A stretch of 35,080 nt of DNA from an uncultured Lachnospiraceae bacterium (GTDB taxonomy: Bacteria > Bacillota > Clostridia > Lachnospirales > Lachnospiraceae): positions 1 through 35,080 of the forward strand of contig CAOKWI010000047.1 in assembly GCA_948473115.1 (NCBI GenBank). The letters run 5' to 3'. The number at the start of each line of letters is the position of its first letter. Positions within the stretch are counted from its first letter, which is position 1. A model generated the notes under the pieces. That model did not search any database, was not told where the DNA came from, and saw only the letters and a program-made list of their open reading frames with translations. Positions 18,315 through 27,355 of this stretch are shown one piece after another. Both the position numbers and the translations under genes were made by a program.

Positions 18315-18452
18315 TGAGCCAGCATAAACAACACTTATGGCTTTGGAAACTGTTATTACATGGCCACGATAAAGTTAAAATTGCACTTCTGTTCAATTTT
18401 GAGTAATTGTTTTGACAATTTTCCGTATTGGAGAATTTCAATAGAAAAGTCA

Positions 18453-18495
18453 TTGCAAATACTCAGCGACTATGATACACTAGTCACAGTGACTA
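18453..18495 (+). promoter_or_regulatory. Putative promoter and dyad operator of the butyrate operon
   Basis: TTGCAA (18453-18458) and TACACT (18476-18481) are 17 bases apart. Immediately downstream is a perfect dyad, TAGTCACAGTGACTA (18481-18495), and the flanks GACTATGATA occur on both sides of it. A dyad over the start point is the usual position of a repressor site. It does not match the Rex consensus. The -35/-10 match is modest, so the promoter call is weaker than the dyad itself. Confidence 0.4.
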
Positions 18496-18559
18496 TGATA
18501 AAAAAATAACAATCAATAAATCACCCTATTATAAGGAAGAATGACAAGGAGGACTTACA

Positions 18560-19744
18560 ATGCCAAAAAAAGTAGTTTTAGCCGGAGCCTGCCGTACCGC
18601 CATCGGTACTATGGGAGGCACACTGAGCACAACCCCTGTGGTTGAGCTGGGAGCAATCGTGATCAAGGAAGCGCTGAACAGGGCAGGCGTGAAGCCTGAG
18701 GATGTGGACCAGGTTTACATGGGCTGTGTCATCCAGGCAGGCCAGGGTCAGAATGTGGCCCGCCAGGCATCCATCAAGGCAGGGCTTCCCATTGAAGTAC
18801 CCGCCGTTACCATGAACGTTGTCTGCGGTTCCGGCCTGAACTGTGTGAACCAGGCTGCTCAGATGATCATGGCAGGGGATGCTGATATCGTTGTGGCAGG
18901 CGGTATGGAGAATATGTCCATGGCTCCCTACGCGATTCCCCAGGCACGTTACGGTTACAGAATGAATAATGGCACGCTGGTGGACACCATGATCAAGGAT
19001 GCCCTCTGGGATGCGTTCAATGATTACCACATGATCACTACCGCTGACAATATCTGCCGTGAGTGGGGACTTACCCGTGAGGAGCTGGATGAGTTCGCAT
19101 TAAAGAGCCAGCAGAAGGCGGAAGCGGCGCAGAAGTCCGGTGCTTTTGACGCGGAGATCGTACCTGTCATGGTAAAGAAAAAGAAAGAGACCATTGAATT
19201 TAAGGTTGATGAGGGTCCCCGTCCCGGATCCACCATCGAAGGATTACAGAAGCTTCGTCCCATCAATCCCGACGGCTTCGTGACCGCGGGCAATGCCTCC
19301 GGCATCAATGACGGCGCGGCGGCAATCGTTGTGATGAGCGAGGAGAAGGCGAAGGAGCTTGGGGTGAAGCCTATGGCTACTTTTGTCGCAGGTGCACTGG
19401 CAGGTGTCCGCCCTGAGGTGATGGGAATCGGCCCCGTGGCGGCTACGAAGAAGGTGCTGGCTAAGACCGGCATGAAGATAGAAGACTTTGATATCATCGA
19501 GGCCAACGAGGCATTTGCGGCACAGTCCGTGGCGGTGGGCCGGGATCTGGGAATCGATGTGGATAAGCAGCTGAATCCCAACGGCGGCGCTATCGCCCTG
19601 GGTCATCCCGTGGGCGCTTCCGGATGCCGTATCCTGGTGACCCTGCTTCACGAGATGCAGGCGAAGGGCGCGAAGACCGGGCTGGCTACCCTGTGTATCG
19701 GCGGCGGCATGGGCTGCTCCACCATTGTGAAGATCGAGGATTAG
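18560..19744 (+). CDS. thlA: Acetyl-CoA acetyltransferase (thiolase)
   Basis: The enzyme condenses two acetyl-CoA into acetoacetyl-CoA, the first step of butyrate formation. Its 394 residues are the standard length. The catalytic triad is visible: Cys89 in NVVCGSGL, His349 in GHPVGASG and Cys379 in CIGGGMG. ATG 18560 has AAGGAGG upstream. The crotonase gene follows after 16 bases, and all six genes from here to 24716 run in the same direction with short gaps, as one operon. The putative operator upstream suggests regulation at this promoter. Confidence 0.96.
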   Translation: MPKKVVLAGACRTAIGTMGGTLSTTPVVELGAIVIKEALNRAGVKPEDVDQVYMGCVIQAGQGQNVARQASIKAGLPIEVPAVTMNVVCGSGLNCVNQAAQMIMAGDADIVVAGGMENMSMAPYAIPQARYGYRMNNGTLVDTMIKDALWDAFNDYHMITTADNICREWGLTREELDEFALKSQQKAEAAQKSGAFDAEIVPVMVKKKKETIEFKVDEGPRPGSTIEGLQKLRPINPDGFVTAGNASGINDGAAAIVVMSEEKAKELGVKPMATFVAGALAGVRPEVMGIGPVAATKKVLAKTGMKIEDFDIIEANEAFAAQSVAVGRDLGIDVDKQLNPNGGAIALGHPVGASGCRILVTLLHEMQAKGAKTGLATLCIGGGMGCSTIVKIED

Positions 19745-19760
19745 AAGAAAGGGTATCAAA

Positions 19761-20585
19761 ATGGAATATATATTGTATGAGCAGAAGGGCAATATCGCCA
19801 TCATCACCATCAACAGGGAGAAAGCGCTGAACGCTTTAAATTCCCAGGTGCTGGAGGAACTGGACGCGACCCTGGACGCCGTAAACTTAAATGAGGTTCG
19901 CTGCCTGATCCTCACCGGGGCAGGACAGAAATCCTTTGTGGCAGGTGCGGATATCGGGGAGATGAGCACGCTGACCAAGGCGGAGGGAGAGGCCTTTGGC
20001 AAGAAAGGAAACGACGTATTCCGTAAACTGGAGACATTCCCCATCCCCGTGATCGCAGCGGTAAACGGTTTTGCGCTGGGCGGCGGATGTGAGATTTCCA
20101 TGAGCTGCGACATCCGGCTCTGCTCCGACAACGCCGTGTTCGGTCAGCCGGAGGTAGGACTGGGCATCACTCCCGGCTTTGGGGGAACCCAGAGACTGGC
20201 CCGTTTGGTAGGTGCCGGCATGGCGAAGCAGATGATCTATACCGCGCGCAATATCAAGGCTGCGGAAGCATACCGGATCGGCCTGGTCAATGAAGTGTAC
20301 TCCGCGGAAGTTGACAGCGAGGGCAACGTGGTGAAGTCTGCCCAGGAGGTTCTGATGGCGGCAGCGGAAAAGATGGCATCCGGCATTGCGAAGAATGCCC
20401 CTATCGCAGTCCGCAACTGTAAGAAAGCGATCAACGAAGGTCTTGACGTAGACATGGACGAGGCCATTGTGATCGAGGAGAAGCTGTTTGGTGACTGTTT
20501 TGAGACGGAGGATCAGAAGTACGGCATGGCTTTCTTCCTTGACAAGAACAAGGAGAAAGTAAAGGAGCCTTTTAAGAACTGTTAG
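19761..20585 (+). CDS. crt: 3-hydroxybutyryl-CoA dehydratase (crotonase)
   Basis: The enzyme dehydrates 3-hydroxybutyryl-CoA to crotonyl-CoA. The 274-residue protein has the enoyl-CoA hydratase fold: oxyanion-hole segments AGADI (61-65) and GFALGGG (103-109), and catalytic glutamates Glu111 in GGGCEIS and Glu131 in PEVGLGITPG. It is about a dozen residues longer than the usual 260; the extra sits in a loop near 180-190 (YSAEVDSEGNVVKSAQE) and at the C-terminus. It lies between thiolase and hydroxybutyryl-CoA dehydrogenase as in the classical Lachnospiraceae butyrate operon. Confidence 0.95.
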   Translation: MEYILYEQKGNIAIITINREKALNALNSQVLEELDATLDAVNLNEVRCLILTGAGQKSFVAGADIGEMSTLTKAEGEAFGKKGNDVFRKLETFPIPVIAAVNGFALGGGCEISMSCDIRLCSDNAVFGQPEVGLGITPGFGGTQRLARLVGAGMAKQMIYTARNIKAAEAYRIGLVNEVYSAEVDSEGNVVKSAQEVLMAAAEKMASGIAKNAPIAVRNCKKAINEGLDVDMDEAIVIEEKLFGDCFETEDQKYGMAFFLDKNKEKVKEPFKNC

Positions 20586-20619
20586 AACGATATAGTTATA
20601 TTGAAGAGGAGGAAATATC

Positions 20620-21459
20620 ATGAAGGTAGGTATTATCGGTGCGGGCACCATGGGTGCAGGAATTGCACAGGCATTTGCCATGACGGACGGATATGAGGTC
20701 TGTCTCTGCGATATCAAGCAGGAGTTCGCTGACGGCGGCAAGGCAAAGATCTTAAAGAACTTAAACTTCCTGGTAGGCAAGGAGAAGATCACACAGGAGA
20801 AAGCTGACGCCGTTGCGGCTAAGATCGTGACAGGCCTGAAGGATATCTGCACGGAATGCGATCTGGTGATTGAGGTCTGCCCTGAGAATATGGCGATCAA
20901 GAAACAGACCTTCGCGGAATTACAGCAGATCGTGAAGAAGGACTGTATCTTTGCTTCCAACACTTCTTCCCTTTCCATCACAGAGATGGGCAACGGCCTG
21001 GACCGTCCGCTGATCGGTATGCATTTCTTCAATCCGGCTGACCGGATGAAGCTGGTGGAAGTGATCGCAGGAGCCAACACTCCCGCGGACCTGGTGGAGA
21101 AGATTAAGGCTATCGCGACGGAGATCGGCAAGACACCTGTTGAAGTAAATGAGGCTGCAGGCTTCGTGGTAAACAGGATCCTGATCCCCATGATCAACGA
21201 AGCGATCAATGTATATGCGGCAGGCGTTGCATCTGTGGCGGATATCGACGTGGCAATGCAGCTGGGTGCAAACCATCCCATGGGGCCCCTGGCATTGGGC
21301 GATTATATCGGTCTGGACATTGTGCTGGCGATCATGGAGGTCATTTACGCGGAGACAGGCGATTCCAAGTATGCTCCCGCACCGCTCTTGAGGAAGATGG
21401 TCCGTGCAGGCAAGCTTGGTAAGAAGACCGGGGAAGGATTCTATAATTATAACAAATAA
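20620..21459 (+). CDS. hbd: 3-hydroxybutyryl-CoA dehydrogenase
   Basis: The enzyme reduces acetoacetyl-CoA to 3-hydroxybutyryl-CoA with NAD(P)H. The 279-residue protein begins with a Rossmann motif GAGTMG (7-12). The active site is seen in NTSSLSI (about 114-120) and GMHFFNPADRMKLVEV with His135 and Glu147. The C-terminal dimer domain carries NHPMGPLALGDYIGLD. GAGGAGG lies upstream of ATG 20620. A 145-bp inverted-repeat element separates it from the next gene of the operon. Confidence 0.96.
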   Translation: MKVGIIGAGTMGAGIAQAFAMTDGYEVCLCDIKQEFADGGKAKILKNLNFLVGKEKITQEKADAVAAKIVTGLKDICTECDLVIEVCPENMAIKKQTFAELQQIVKKDCIFASNTSSLSITEMGNGLDRPLIGMHFFNPADRMKLVEVIAGANTPADLVEKIKAIATEIGKTPVEVNEAAGFVVNRILIPMINEAINVYAAGVASVADIDVAMQLGANHPMGPLALGDYIGLDIVLAIMEVIYAETGDSKYAPAPLLRKMVRAGKLGKKTGEGFYNYNK

Positions 21460-21475
21460 ATAATGAAAATGATGT

Positions 21476-21620
21476 GATCCGGTACGGCAGCATCAAACCA
21501 GAAAATTTAAGACCTGTCATTTGCAGATTTATCTGCCGTGTTACTGAATGTTTTGTCAAAGGTAACCCGCTGATGCCAGAGGCTTAAATTTTCTGCTGTC
21601 CCGGTTTATTGCTCCGGATC
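21476..21620. repeat. 145-bp inverted-repeat element inside the butyrate operon
   Basis: The ends are GATCCGG (21476-21482) and CCGGATC (21614-21620). Nested inside are a perfect 13-bp pair, CAGAAAATTTAAG (21499-21511) with CTTAAATTTTCTG (21583-21595), and a small hairpin GCAGAT-TT-ATCTGC (21523-21536). No ORF is supported within it. It could be a MITE-like insertion or a structured RNA that tunes downstream bcd-etf expression. Confidence 0.6.
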
Positions 21621-21646
21621 GCAGGAAAAATGGAGGATGAACTATC

Positions 21647-22813
21647 ATGGATTTTACATTATCCAAAAAGCATGAGATGGCGAGACAGCTGTTCAGGGAT
21701 TTCGCCGAAAACGAAGTGAAGCCCCTGGCACAGGAAGTGGATGAGGAGGAGCGTTTCCCCAGGGAGACTGTTGACAAGATGGCAAAGTACGGTTTCCTGG
21801 GCATTCCCGTGCCCAAGGAGTATGGCGGACAGGGCTGTGACATCCTGACCTATGTCATGTGTGTGGAGGAGCTTTCCAAGGTGTGCGGCACCACAGGCGT
21901 TATTGTTTCCGCACACACCTCCCTGTGCGTGGATCCTATTCTGACCTACGGTACCGAGGAGCAGAAGCAGAAATACGTTCCCGACCTGGCAAGCGGCAGG
22001 AAGATCGGCGCTTTCGGCCTCACCGAGCCCGGCGCAGGCACGGACGCCCAGGGGCAGCAGACCAAGGCTGTCCTGGACGGCGACGAGTGGGTGCTCAACG
22101 GCTCCAAATGCTTTATCACCAACGGTAAGGAAGCGGATGTATATATTGTGATCGCCGTTACCGGTATCATTGAGAAGAACGGCAGAAAGATGAAGGAGAT
22201 CTCTTCCTTTATTGTGGAGAAGGGCACACCCGGCTTTACCTTCGGCACCAAGGAGAAGAAGATGGGTATCCGCGGTTCTTCCACCTATGAGTTGATCTTC
22301 ACCGACTGCCGTATCCCCAAGGAGAACATCCTGGGCAAACAGGGACAGGGCTTCAAGATCGCAATGCATACCCTGGACGGAGGGCGCATCGGTATCGCCG
22401 CACAGGCTCTGGGCATCGCGGAGGGAGCGCTGGAGAGAACCATTGCGTACACCAAGGAGAGAAAGCAGTTCGGCAAGTCCATCAGCGGTTTCCAGAACAC
22501 CCAGTTCCAGCTGGCGGATATGGCTACCAAGGTAGAGGCTGCAAAGATGCTTGTATATAAGGCTGCCCTGAAGAAGGATGAGTACAGGACCAATCCCAAG
22601 ATTTCTTACTCTGAGGAGGCGGCTATGGCGAAACTGTATGCGGCGGAGGTTGCCATGGAAGTAACCACCAAGGCGGTACAGCTTCACGGCGGCTACGGTT
22701 ATATCAGGGAATATGATGTGGAGCGCATGATGCGTGACGCGAAGATCACCGAGATCTACGAGGGAACCAGCGAGGTTCAGAGAATGGTCATCTCCGCGGC
22801 TTTGTTGAAATAA
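21647..22813 (+). CDS. bcd: Butyryl-CoA dehydrogenase
   Basis: This FAD enzyme reduces crotonyl-CoA to butyryl-CoA. The 388-residue protein has the acyl-CoA dehydrogenase signature blocks GAFGLTEPGAGTDAQ and a late QLHGGYGYIREYDVERMMRD-type stretch. The catalytic base is Glu372 in IYEGTSE. The two electron-transfer flavoprotein genes follow directly. This arrangement is known to give the electron-bifurcating Bcd-Etf complex that couples crotonyl-CoA reduction to ferredoxin reduction with NADH. ATG 21647 is preceded by ATGGAGGATG, a good ribosome site. Confidence 0.96.
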   Translation: MDFTLSKKHEMARQLFRDFAENEVKPLAQEVDEEERFPRETVDKMAKYGFLGIPVPKEYGGQGCDILTYVMCVEELSKVCGTTGVIVSAHTSLCVDPILTYGTEEQKQKYVPDLASGRKIGAFGLTEPGAGTDAQGQQTKAVLDGDEWVLNGSKCFITNGKEADVYIVIAVTGIIEKNGRKMKEISSFIVEKGTPGFTFGTKEKKMGIRGSSTYELIFTDCRIPKENILGKQGQGFKIAMHTLDGGRIGIAAQALGIAEGALERTIAYTKERKQFGKSISGFQNTQFQLADMATKVEAAKMLVYKAALKKDEYRTNPKISYSEEAAMAKLYAAEVAMEVTTKAVQLHGGYGYIREYDVERMMRDAKITEIYEGTSEVQRMVISAALLK

Positions 22814-22844
22814 AAAATATTGATTTGATGAAGGAGAAAATACA

Positions 22845-23630
22845 ATGAAGATTGTTGTTTGTATTAAGCAGGTGCCCGATACAAAGGGCGGTGTGAAATT
22901 TAATCCGGACGGAACCCTGGACAGAGGCGCAATGCTTGCTATCATGAATCCTGATGACAAAGCCGGTCTGGAAGCTGCCCTGAGGCTGAAAGAGCAGTTC
23001 GGTGCGGAAGTGACCGTATTGACCATGGGACTTCCCAAGGCTGCCGATGTGCTGCGCGAGGCTATGGCCATGGGCGCTGACAAGGGTATTCTGGTGACAG
23101 ACAGGGTGCTTGGCGGCGCCGATACCTGGGCAACCTCCACCACCATTGCCGGTGCGCTGAGAAATATTGATTATGATCTGATTATCACCGGGCGTCAGGC
23201 CATCGATGGAGACACTGCACAGGTAGGCCCCCAGATTGCCGAGCATCTCGGTATTCCTGTCATTTCTTATGCACAGGAGATCAAGATCGACGGCGACAAG
23301 GTGATTGTCCAGAGACAGTACGACGACAGGTATCATGTCCTGGAGGCGAAGATGCCCTGCCTGATCACCGCTCTTTCCGAACTGAATGAGCCTCGCTACA
23401 TGACTCCCGGCGGAATCTTCGACGCTTGTGACGCTGAGATTACACAATGGGGACGAGCTGACCTGAAGGATGTGGACGACAGTGACTTAGGACTGAAGGG
23501 CTCCCCTACCAAGATCGCGAAGGCATCCGATAAGGTCCGCAAGGGCGCGGGTGAAAAGGTTGTTCCCGATTCTCCCGAGGATGCGGTTGCATACATTGTG
23601 GGTAAATTCAAGGAGAAGCACATCATCTAA
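22845..23630 (+). CDS. etfB: Electron-transfer flavoprotein subunit beta
   Basis: This is the small subunit of the Bcd-linked Etf, 261 residues. It begins MKIVVCIKQVPDTKGGVKF, and the ADTWATSTTIAGAL, GRQAIDGDTAQVGPQ and EHLGIPVISYAQE stretches are typical of EtfB. In bifurcating Etf complexes this subunit carries the NADH-facing FAD. It is placed 31 bases after bcd and 30 bases before etfA. Confidence 0.95.
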   Translation: MKIVVCIKQVPDTKGGVKFNPDGTLDRGAMLAIMNPDDKAGLEAALRLKEQFGAEVTVLTMGLPKAADVLREAMAMGADKGILVTDRVLGGADTWATSTTIAGALRNIDYDLIITGRQAIDGDTAQVGPQIAEHLGIPVISYAQEIKIDGDKVIVQRQYDDRYHVLEAKMPCLITALSELNEPRYMTPGGIFDACDAEITQWGRADLKDVDDSDLGLKGSPTKIAKASDKVRKGAGEKVVPDSPEDAVAYIVGKFKEKHII

Positions 23631-23660
23631 TAAACTGGTATAATAATTGGAGGTTTGACC

Positions 23661-24716
23661 ATGAACAATGTAGTTCTTGAAGATTATAAGGGTGTATATG
23701 TATTTGCCCAGCAGGTGGACAATGAGATCAGTGGTATTGCGTTTGAACTGTTGGGAAAAGGGAAGGAGCTTGCCGCAAAGCTGGAGACAGAGGTCGTGGC
23801 GGTGCTCATCGGATATCAGGTAAAAGGCCTGGCTGACAAGCTGGCTGAGTACGGCGCCGACAAGGTGATTGTTGTGGATGATCCCGAACTGGAGGTCTAT
23901 AGGACAGAACCTTACGCTCATGCGCTGGCTTCCGTGATCAATCAGTATAAGCCGGAGATCGTGCTGGTAGGCGCTACCGCCATCGGAAGGGACCTGGGTC
24001 CCACTGTTTCCGCGCGGGTTGCAACCGGCCTGACCGCAGACTGTACCGTGCTGGAGATCGGTGATTTCCCTCTGGTGGCAGTTCCCGGACAGGAGCAGAA
24101 GCACAATCAGCTGCTGATGACCCGTCCCGCATTCGGCGGCAACACCATTGCCACCATTGCCTGCCCTGACAACCGTCCCCAGATGGCAACGGTTCGTCCC
24201 GGCGTGATGCAGAAGATCGATCCCATTGCAGGCGCTAAGGCTGTGGTGGAGGAGTACAATCCCGGGTTTACTCCCAATGACAAGTATGTGACCATCAAGG
24301 AAGTGGTGAAAGCCGTTTCCGACACGGTGGATATCATGGATGCAAAGGTGCTGGTATCCGGCGGCCGCGGTGTGGGCAGTCCGGAGAACTTTAAGCAGCT
24401 GGAAGAACTGGCGGAGGTGATGGGCGGTACGGTGTCCTGCTCCCGTGCGGTGGTGGACAGCGGCTGGAAGCCTAAGGACCTCCAGGTGGGTCAGACCGGT
24501 AAGACAGTCCGCCCCCAGATTTATTTTGCAATCGGCATTTCCGGTGCAATCCAGCATGTGGCAGGTATGGAAGAATCCGACCTCATCGTTGCCATCAACA
24601 AGGATGACAGCGCGCCTATCTTCGATGTGGCTGATTACGGCATTGTGGGTGACCTGAACAAGATCGTTCCCGCACTGACCGCAGCGTTGAAGGCGGAGAA
24701 GGCAGCCAAGAATTAA
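23661..24716 (+). CDS. etfA: Electron-transfer flavoprotein subunit alpha
   Basis: This is the large Etf subunit, 351 residues from ATG 23661 with TTGGAGG seven bases upstream; an in-frame TTG six bases earlier is not needed. The C-terminal FAD domain is clear: [33 protein letters not shown], and [20 protein letters not shown]. It lacks an N-terminal ferredoxin extension. It is the last gene of the butyrate operon; there is no butyryl-CoA:acetate CoA-transferase or butyrate kinase gene in the window, so the final step is encoded elsewhere. Confidence 0.95.
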   Translation: MNNVVLEDYKGVYVFAQQVDNEISGIAFELLGKGKELAAKLETEVVAVLIGYQVKGLADKLAEYGADKVIVVDDPELEVYRTEPYAHALASVINQYKPEIVLVGATAIGRDLGPTVSARVATGLTADCTVLEIGDFPLVAVPGQEQKHNQLLMTRPAFGGNTIATIACPDNRPQMATVRPGVMQKIDPIAGAKAVVEEYNPGFTPNDKYVTIKEVVKAVSDTVDIMDAKVLVSGGRGVGSPENFKQLEELAEVMGGTVSCSRAVVDSGWKPKDLQVGQTGKTVRPQIYFAIGISGAIQHVAGMEESDLIVAINKDDSAPIFDVADYGIVGDLNKIVPALTAALKAEKAAKN

Positions 24717-24750
24717 TAGCGTATCAGTTCCTTAGTCAGGATGATTCGAT

Positions 24751-24850
24751 GTAACAGTTCAGCGTCTTGTCTGAACTGTTACGATTCGATTACAGAGAAG
24801 TGACTTTGATCAGGCGGTATAGCTTCGGTACGAGAGATATACCGCCTTTT
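24751..24850 (+). terminator. Double hairpin terminator of the butyrate operon
   Basis: The first hairpin is a perfect 12-bp stem, GTAACAGTTCAG (24751-24762) with CTGAACTGTTAC (24771-24782). The second is AGGCGGTATA (24812-24821) with TATACCGCCT (24838-24847), followed by TTT. The second has the features of a rho-independent terminator; the first may be a processing or stabilising structure. Confidence 0.7.
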
Positions 24851-24917
24851 CCTGACCCCTGTGACCGGATAAGATACAGGTTCATGGAAGCATGACGGTG
24901 AGAGACGGATTAGCTGC

Positions 24918-25069
24918 CATGGCCGGAAGCGGATGAAATATATGTCGAGTGGCGTCATGGCCGGAAACGGATGAGATATGTGCCGGATGCTGTTATGGCC
25001 GGAAGCGGATGAGATATGTGTCGGATACTGTCATGGCCGGAAACGGATGAGATATGTGCCAGGTGTCGC
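24918..25069 (+). repeat. 38-bp imperfect tandem repeat, four copies
   Basis: Units start at 24918, 24956, 24994 and 25032, each opening with CATGGCCGGAA or a one-base variant and containing CGGATGAGATATGTG-type sequence; the last is degenerate at its end. The array fills the gap between the operon terminator and the next gene. A longer reading frame of that gene from ATG 25054 starts inside the repeat. Confidence 0.8.
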
Positions 25070-25086
25070 CCTGGCGTGGTGAAAAA

Positions 25087-25746
25087 ATGAATTTAGCAGA
25101 GTTAAACGAGAAATATGACGAAATGCAGCTGATATATGGTGATCCGGGACTGAGGTCAATTTTTTATGGCGGATGTACGGAAAACCCGGATATCTGTTTT
25201 GTTTTTATGAATCCAACAGGGAAAAACATAGCTTCCTGCCCTGACTGGACCGGTATGCGGGCTCCCTGGATCGGCACGAAAAACATTTGGGATCTGTTCG
25301 TTGCCATTGGAAAATTTGATGAAGAGATTTACAGGGAAATAAAAAACCGGAAGCCAAAGGATTGGACACCTGAATTTGCGGATCGGGTATATTCGGAGAT
25401 CACTCAAAATAGAATCTTTCTGACAAATTTGGGAAAGTGTACACAGACAGATGCAGCAATGATACCGAATCGGATTTATTCTGAATATTCGGCGTTACTC
25501 GAAAGGGAAATTGAGATTATTGCGCCAAAAGCAGTTGTACTCTTCGGAAATCAGGTGAGTACTGTTTTCCTGAAACAAAACATATCTGTTTCACAGTGCA
25601 GGAGAAAGCAATTTGATAAAGAAATAGGAGGTAAGGTTTTCAGATGTTTTCCCGTCTTTTATCCTGTTGGAAACGGACGTGCCAATATAAGCAAATCCAT
25701 TGAGGACATCAAATGGATTTATGAAAACATTCTTTTGCATGTTTAA
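25087..25746 (+). CDS. Uracil-DNA-glycosylase-superfamily protein
   Basis: The 219-residue protein resembles the uracil-DNA glycosylase fold: VFMNPTGKN (39-47) in the place of the first active-site motif, NRIFLTNLGKC (108-118), PKAVVLFGNQVS (147-158) in the central strand, and CFPVFYPVGNGR (187-198) in the place of the HPSP-type loop. Key residues depart from the best-studied families, so DNA repair activity is probable but unproven. I chose ATG 25087 because ATG 25054 lies in the tandem repeat and adds 11 unlikely residues; a strong ribosome site is missing for either. It is AT-richer than the operon before it. Confidence 0.7.
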   Translation: MNLAELNEKYDEMQLIYGDPGLRSIFYGGCTENPDICFVFMNPTGKNIASCPDWTGMRAPWIGTKNIWDLFVAIGKFDEEIYREIKNRKPKDWTPEFADRVYSEITQNRIFLTNLGKCTQTDAAMIPNRIYSEYSALLEREIEIIAPKAVVLFGNQVSTVFLKQNISVSQCRRKQFDKEIGGKVFRCFPVFYPVGNGRANISKSIEDIKWIYENILLHV

Positions 25747-25805
25747 TGGTTCAGCAGATTCAACATGAACTATTCAAATATGGCATATGGATCTTGGAGG
25801 AATGA

Positions 25806-27122
25806 ATGACGGAGATATTTTACTTTGGATGCGACTTCCTGTACACGGCTGTGAGGGGGTGGGCAACCTGGCGGTTGATGGAGGCATTTGCAAGCCCCAG
25901 GCGGGATAAGAAGAGACGGGATTTGATCTGGATTGTTATGATTCTGCTGTTGAGCATGTTAAACACATATAATGACAGTGTTATAAAATCATTATTTTCA
26001 AACGGCTTATTGATAGTAATAGTCTTGATATTGTCTCTTGTCAGTTGCGTAACATTTGACAGCCGGTTTTGGAATTCTTTTTGCATGATTTTTTTATTTT
26101 GGACAGGGATGGCGTTGGCGGATCTCTTTTTTCAGACAATTACCTATACCATTCTTACTGATATAGGAATGGCGGCAGATATCTTTTTGACGAGGACTCT
26201 TTACAGAAGCATCTATCTGTTATTGTGTTCTGTCTTGCTTTGTTTGACGGTATGGTTTGTGCGTAGGCGAATAAAGGATTATGATGTGAGCAGGTATCTG
26301 AAATGGGCATGGTTTTTTGTACCGCCGCTTTTCCTATGCATGGCCTATTTTCAGAGGATTTATAAGCTGCATATTTCGGAGCAGATGATACAGCGGTGGT
26401 GGCTTTTTCTGATGGGGAGCCTGTTGGCGGCACTGATCCTTGGAGGATATGTCATCATGCAGAGGGAGCGTGAGAACGGCAGACTGCTGAAGCTGAAAAC
26501 GGATATGCTGGAGAATGAATACCGGGATCTGCTGAATGCTTATGAAGAAAAGGAGATCCTGCGGCATGATTTCAAAAATCATATGGCGGTTATACGGGAA
26601 ATGGCGGAAGAGGGGAGGAATCAGGAAATACTCTGTTATCTGGATGAACTGAACAGTGCGTTACAGAAGGGCAGGAACCGGAATCTGGCGAATCATGACC
26701 TGATCAATCTGATCTTGAACCGGAAGTTTTGTGAAACGGAGGCGGCAGGGATTTCCCTCCGGTATGAGATGGAGGATATGAGCGACCTGTTGCTGAAGCC
26801 TATAGAAATTTGTGCACTGTTTTCCAACATGCTGGATAATGCCATTGAAGCTAACCGCAGAATTGCAGCAGATAAAGAATGCTGGATCGAACTGACATGT
26901 ACAAGAAAGGGACAGATGCTCCTGTTCTGTATCTCAAACCCGATGGCGGAAACAGGGATGCGATTTTCGGAAGGGCTTCCGGAGACCACCAAACAGAATA
27001 AAAGGGAGCATGGGTTCGGAATGCGCAGCATAAGGCAGGTTGTCAATACCCATGAGGGATATATCCAGATAGAGACTCGAAATGGTATTTATGGCCTGAC
27101 GGTATGTTTGAAAGGATTTTAA
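25806..27122 (+). CDS. GHKL sensor histidine kinase of the RiPP locus (AgrC-like)
   Basis: This 438-residue membrane kinase has about six hydrophobic segments between residues 10 and 218 and no large extracellular domain, the layout of AgrC-type peptide or small-molecule sensors. The phospho-acceptor motif LRHDFKNHMAVI has His254. The GHKL ATP site shows FSNMLDNAIEA (N box, about 336-346) and EHGFGMRSIRQVV (G box, about 401-413). AATGACG-type start at 25806 is preceded by TTGGAGG. Its partner is the LytTR regulator at 29287; an ABC exporter gene lies between the two. A plausible ligand is the locus's own peptide product, by analogy with autoregulated peptide systems. Confidence 0.88.
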   Translation: MTEIFYFGCDFLYTAVRGWATWRLMEAFASPRRDKKRRDLIWIVMILLLSMLNTYNDSVIKSLFSNGLLIVIVLILSLVSCVTFDSRFWNSFCMIFLFWTGMALADLFFQTITYTILTDIGMAADIFLTRTLYRSIYLLLCSVLLCLTVWFVRRRIKDYDVSRYLKWAWFFVPPLFLCMAYFQRIYKLHISEQMIQRWWLFLMGSLLAALILGGYVIMQRERENGRLLKLKTDMLENEYRDLLNAYEEKEILRHDFKNHMAVIREMAEEGRNQEILCYLDELNSALQKGRNRNLANHDLINLILNRKFCETEAAGISLRYEMEDMSDLLLKPIEICALFSNMLDNAIEANRRIAADKECWIELTCTRKGQMLLFCISNPMAETGMRFSEGLPETTKQNKREHGFGMRSIRQVVNTHEGYIQIETRNGIYGLTVCLKGF

Positions 27123-27130
27123 AGGATGAG

Positions 27131-27157
27131 AAGGAAGGTAGAGATACTTTCCTTTTC
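27131..27157 (+). terminator. Terminator after the sensor kinase gene
   Basis: AAGGAAGGT at 27131-27139 pairs with ACTTTCCTT at 27146-27154 (one G-T pair), 6-base loop, running into TTTTC and further T. Confidence 0.55.
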
Positions 27158-27162
27158 TTGTC

Positions 27163-27199
27163 TTATAGAAAATTTCGTCCTGGCCAGGGAACGCTGGCC
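27163..27199. repeat. Short palindromic element, TTATAG plus hairpin
   Basis: TTATAGAAAA (27163-27172) is followed by GGCCAG (27182-27187) and CTGGCC (27194-27199), a perfect 6-bp hairpin. The order recalls the start of the 85-bp units at 10681 onward (TTATAGGAAA then a GC-rich hairpin). Low-confidence family link. Confidence 0.35.
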
Positions 27200-27355
27200 G
27201 TATCTGTTTCGGGCAATTGGCGGTCAAAAATACAGCCGTTTGAGGCCGGCATATTGTAATAGAGGGAAAAAATATATATGATAAAAGAGTATAGTACATA
27301 AATTCTACTTCGATAGATCAGTACATCCAGGATTGTCATTTTAAAGGAGTATACC

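Noticed and set aside
18405..18420. AATTGT-TTTG-ACAATT as a Rex site before the thiolase gene
   Set aside because: The spacing between the TTGT and ACAA halves is far shorter than in the Rex consensus.
19887..21281. 464-codon minus-strand frame opposite crt and hbd
   Set aside because: It spans two real genes and their gap, and its composition is that of antisense sequence.
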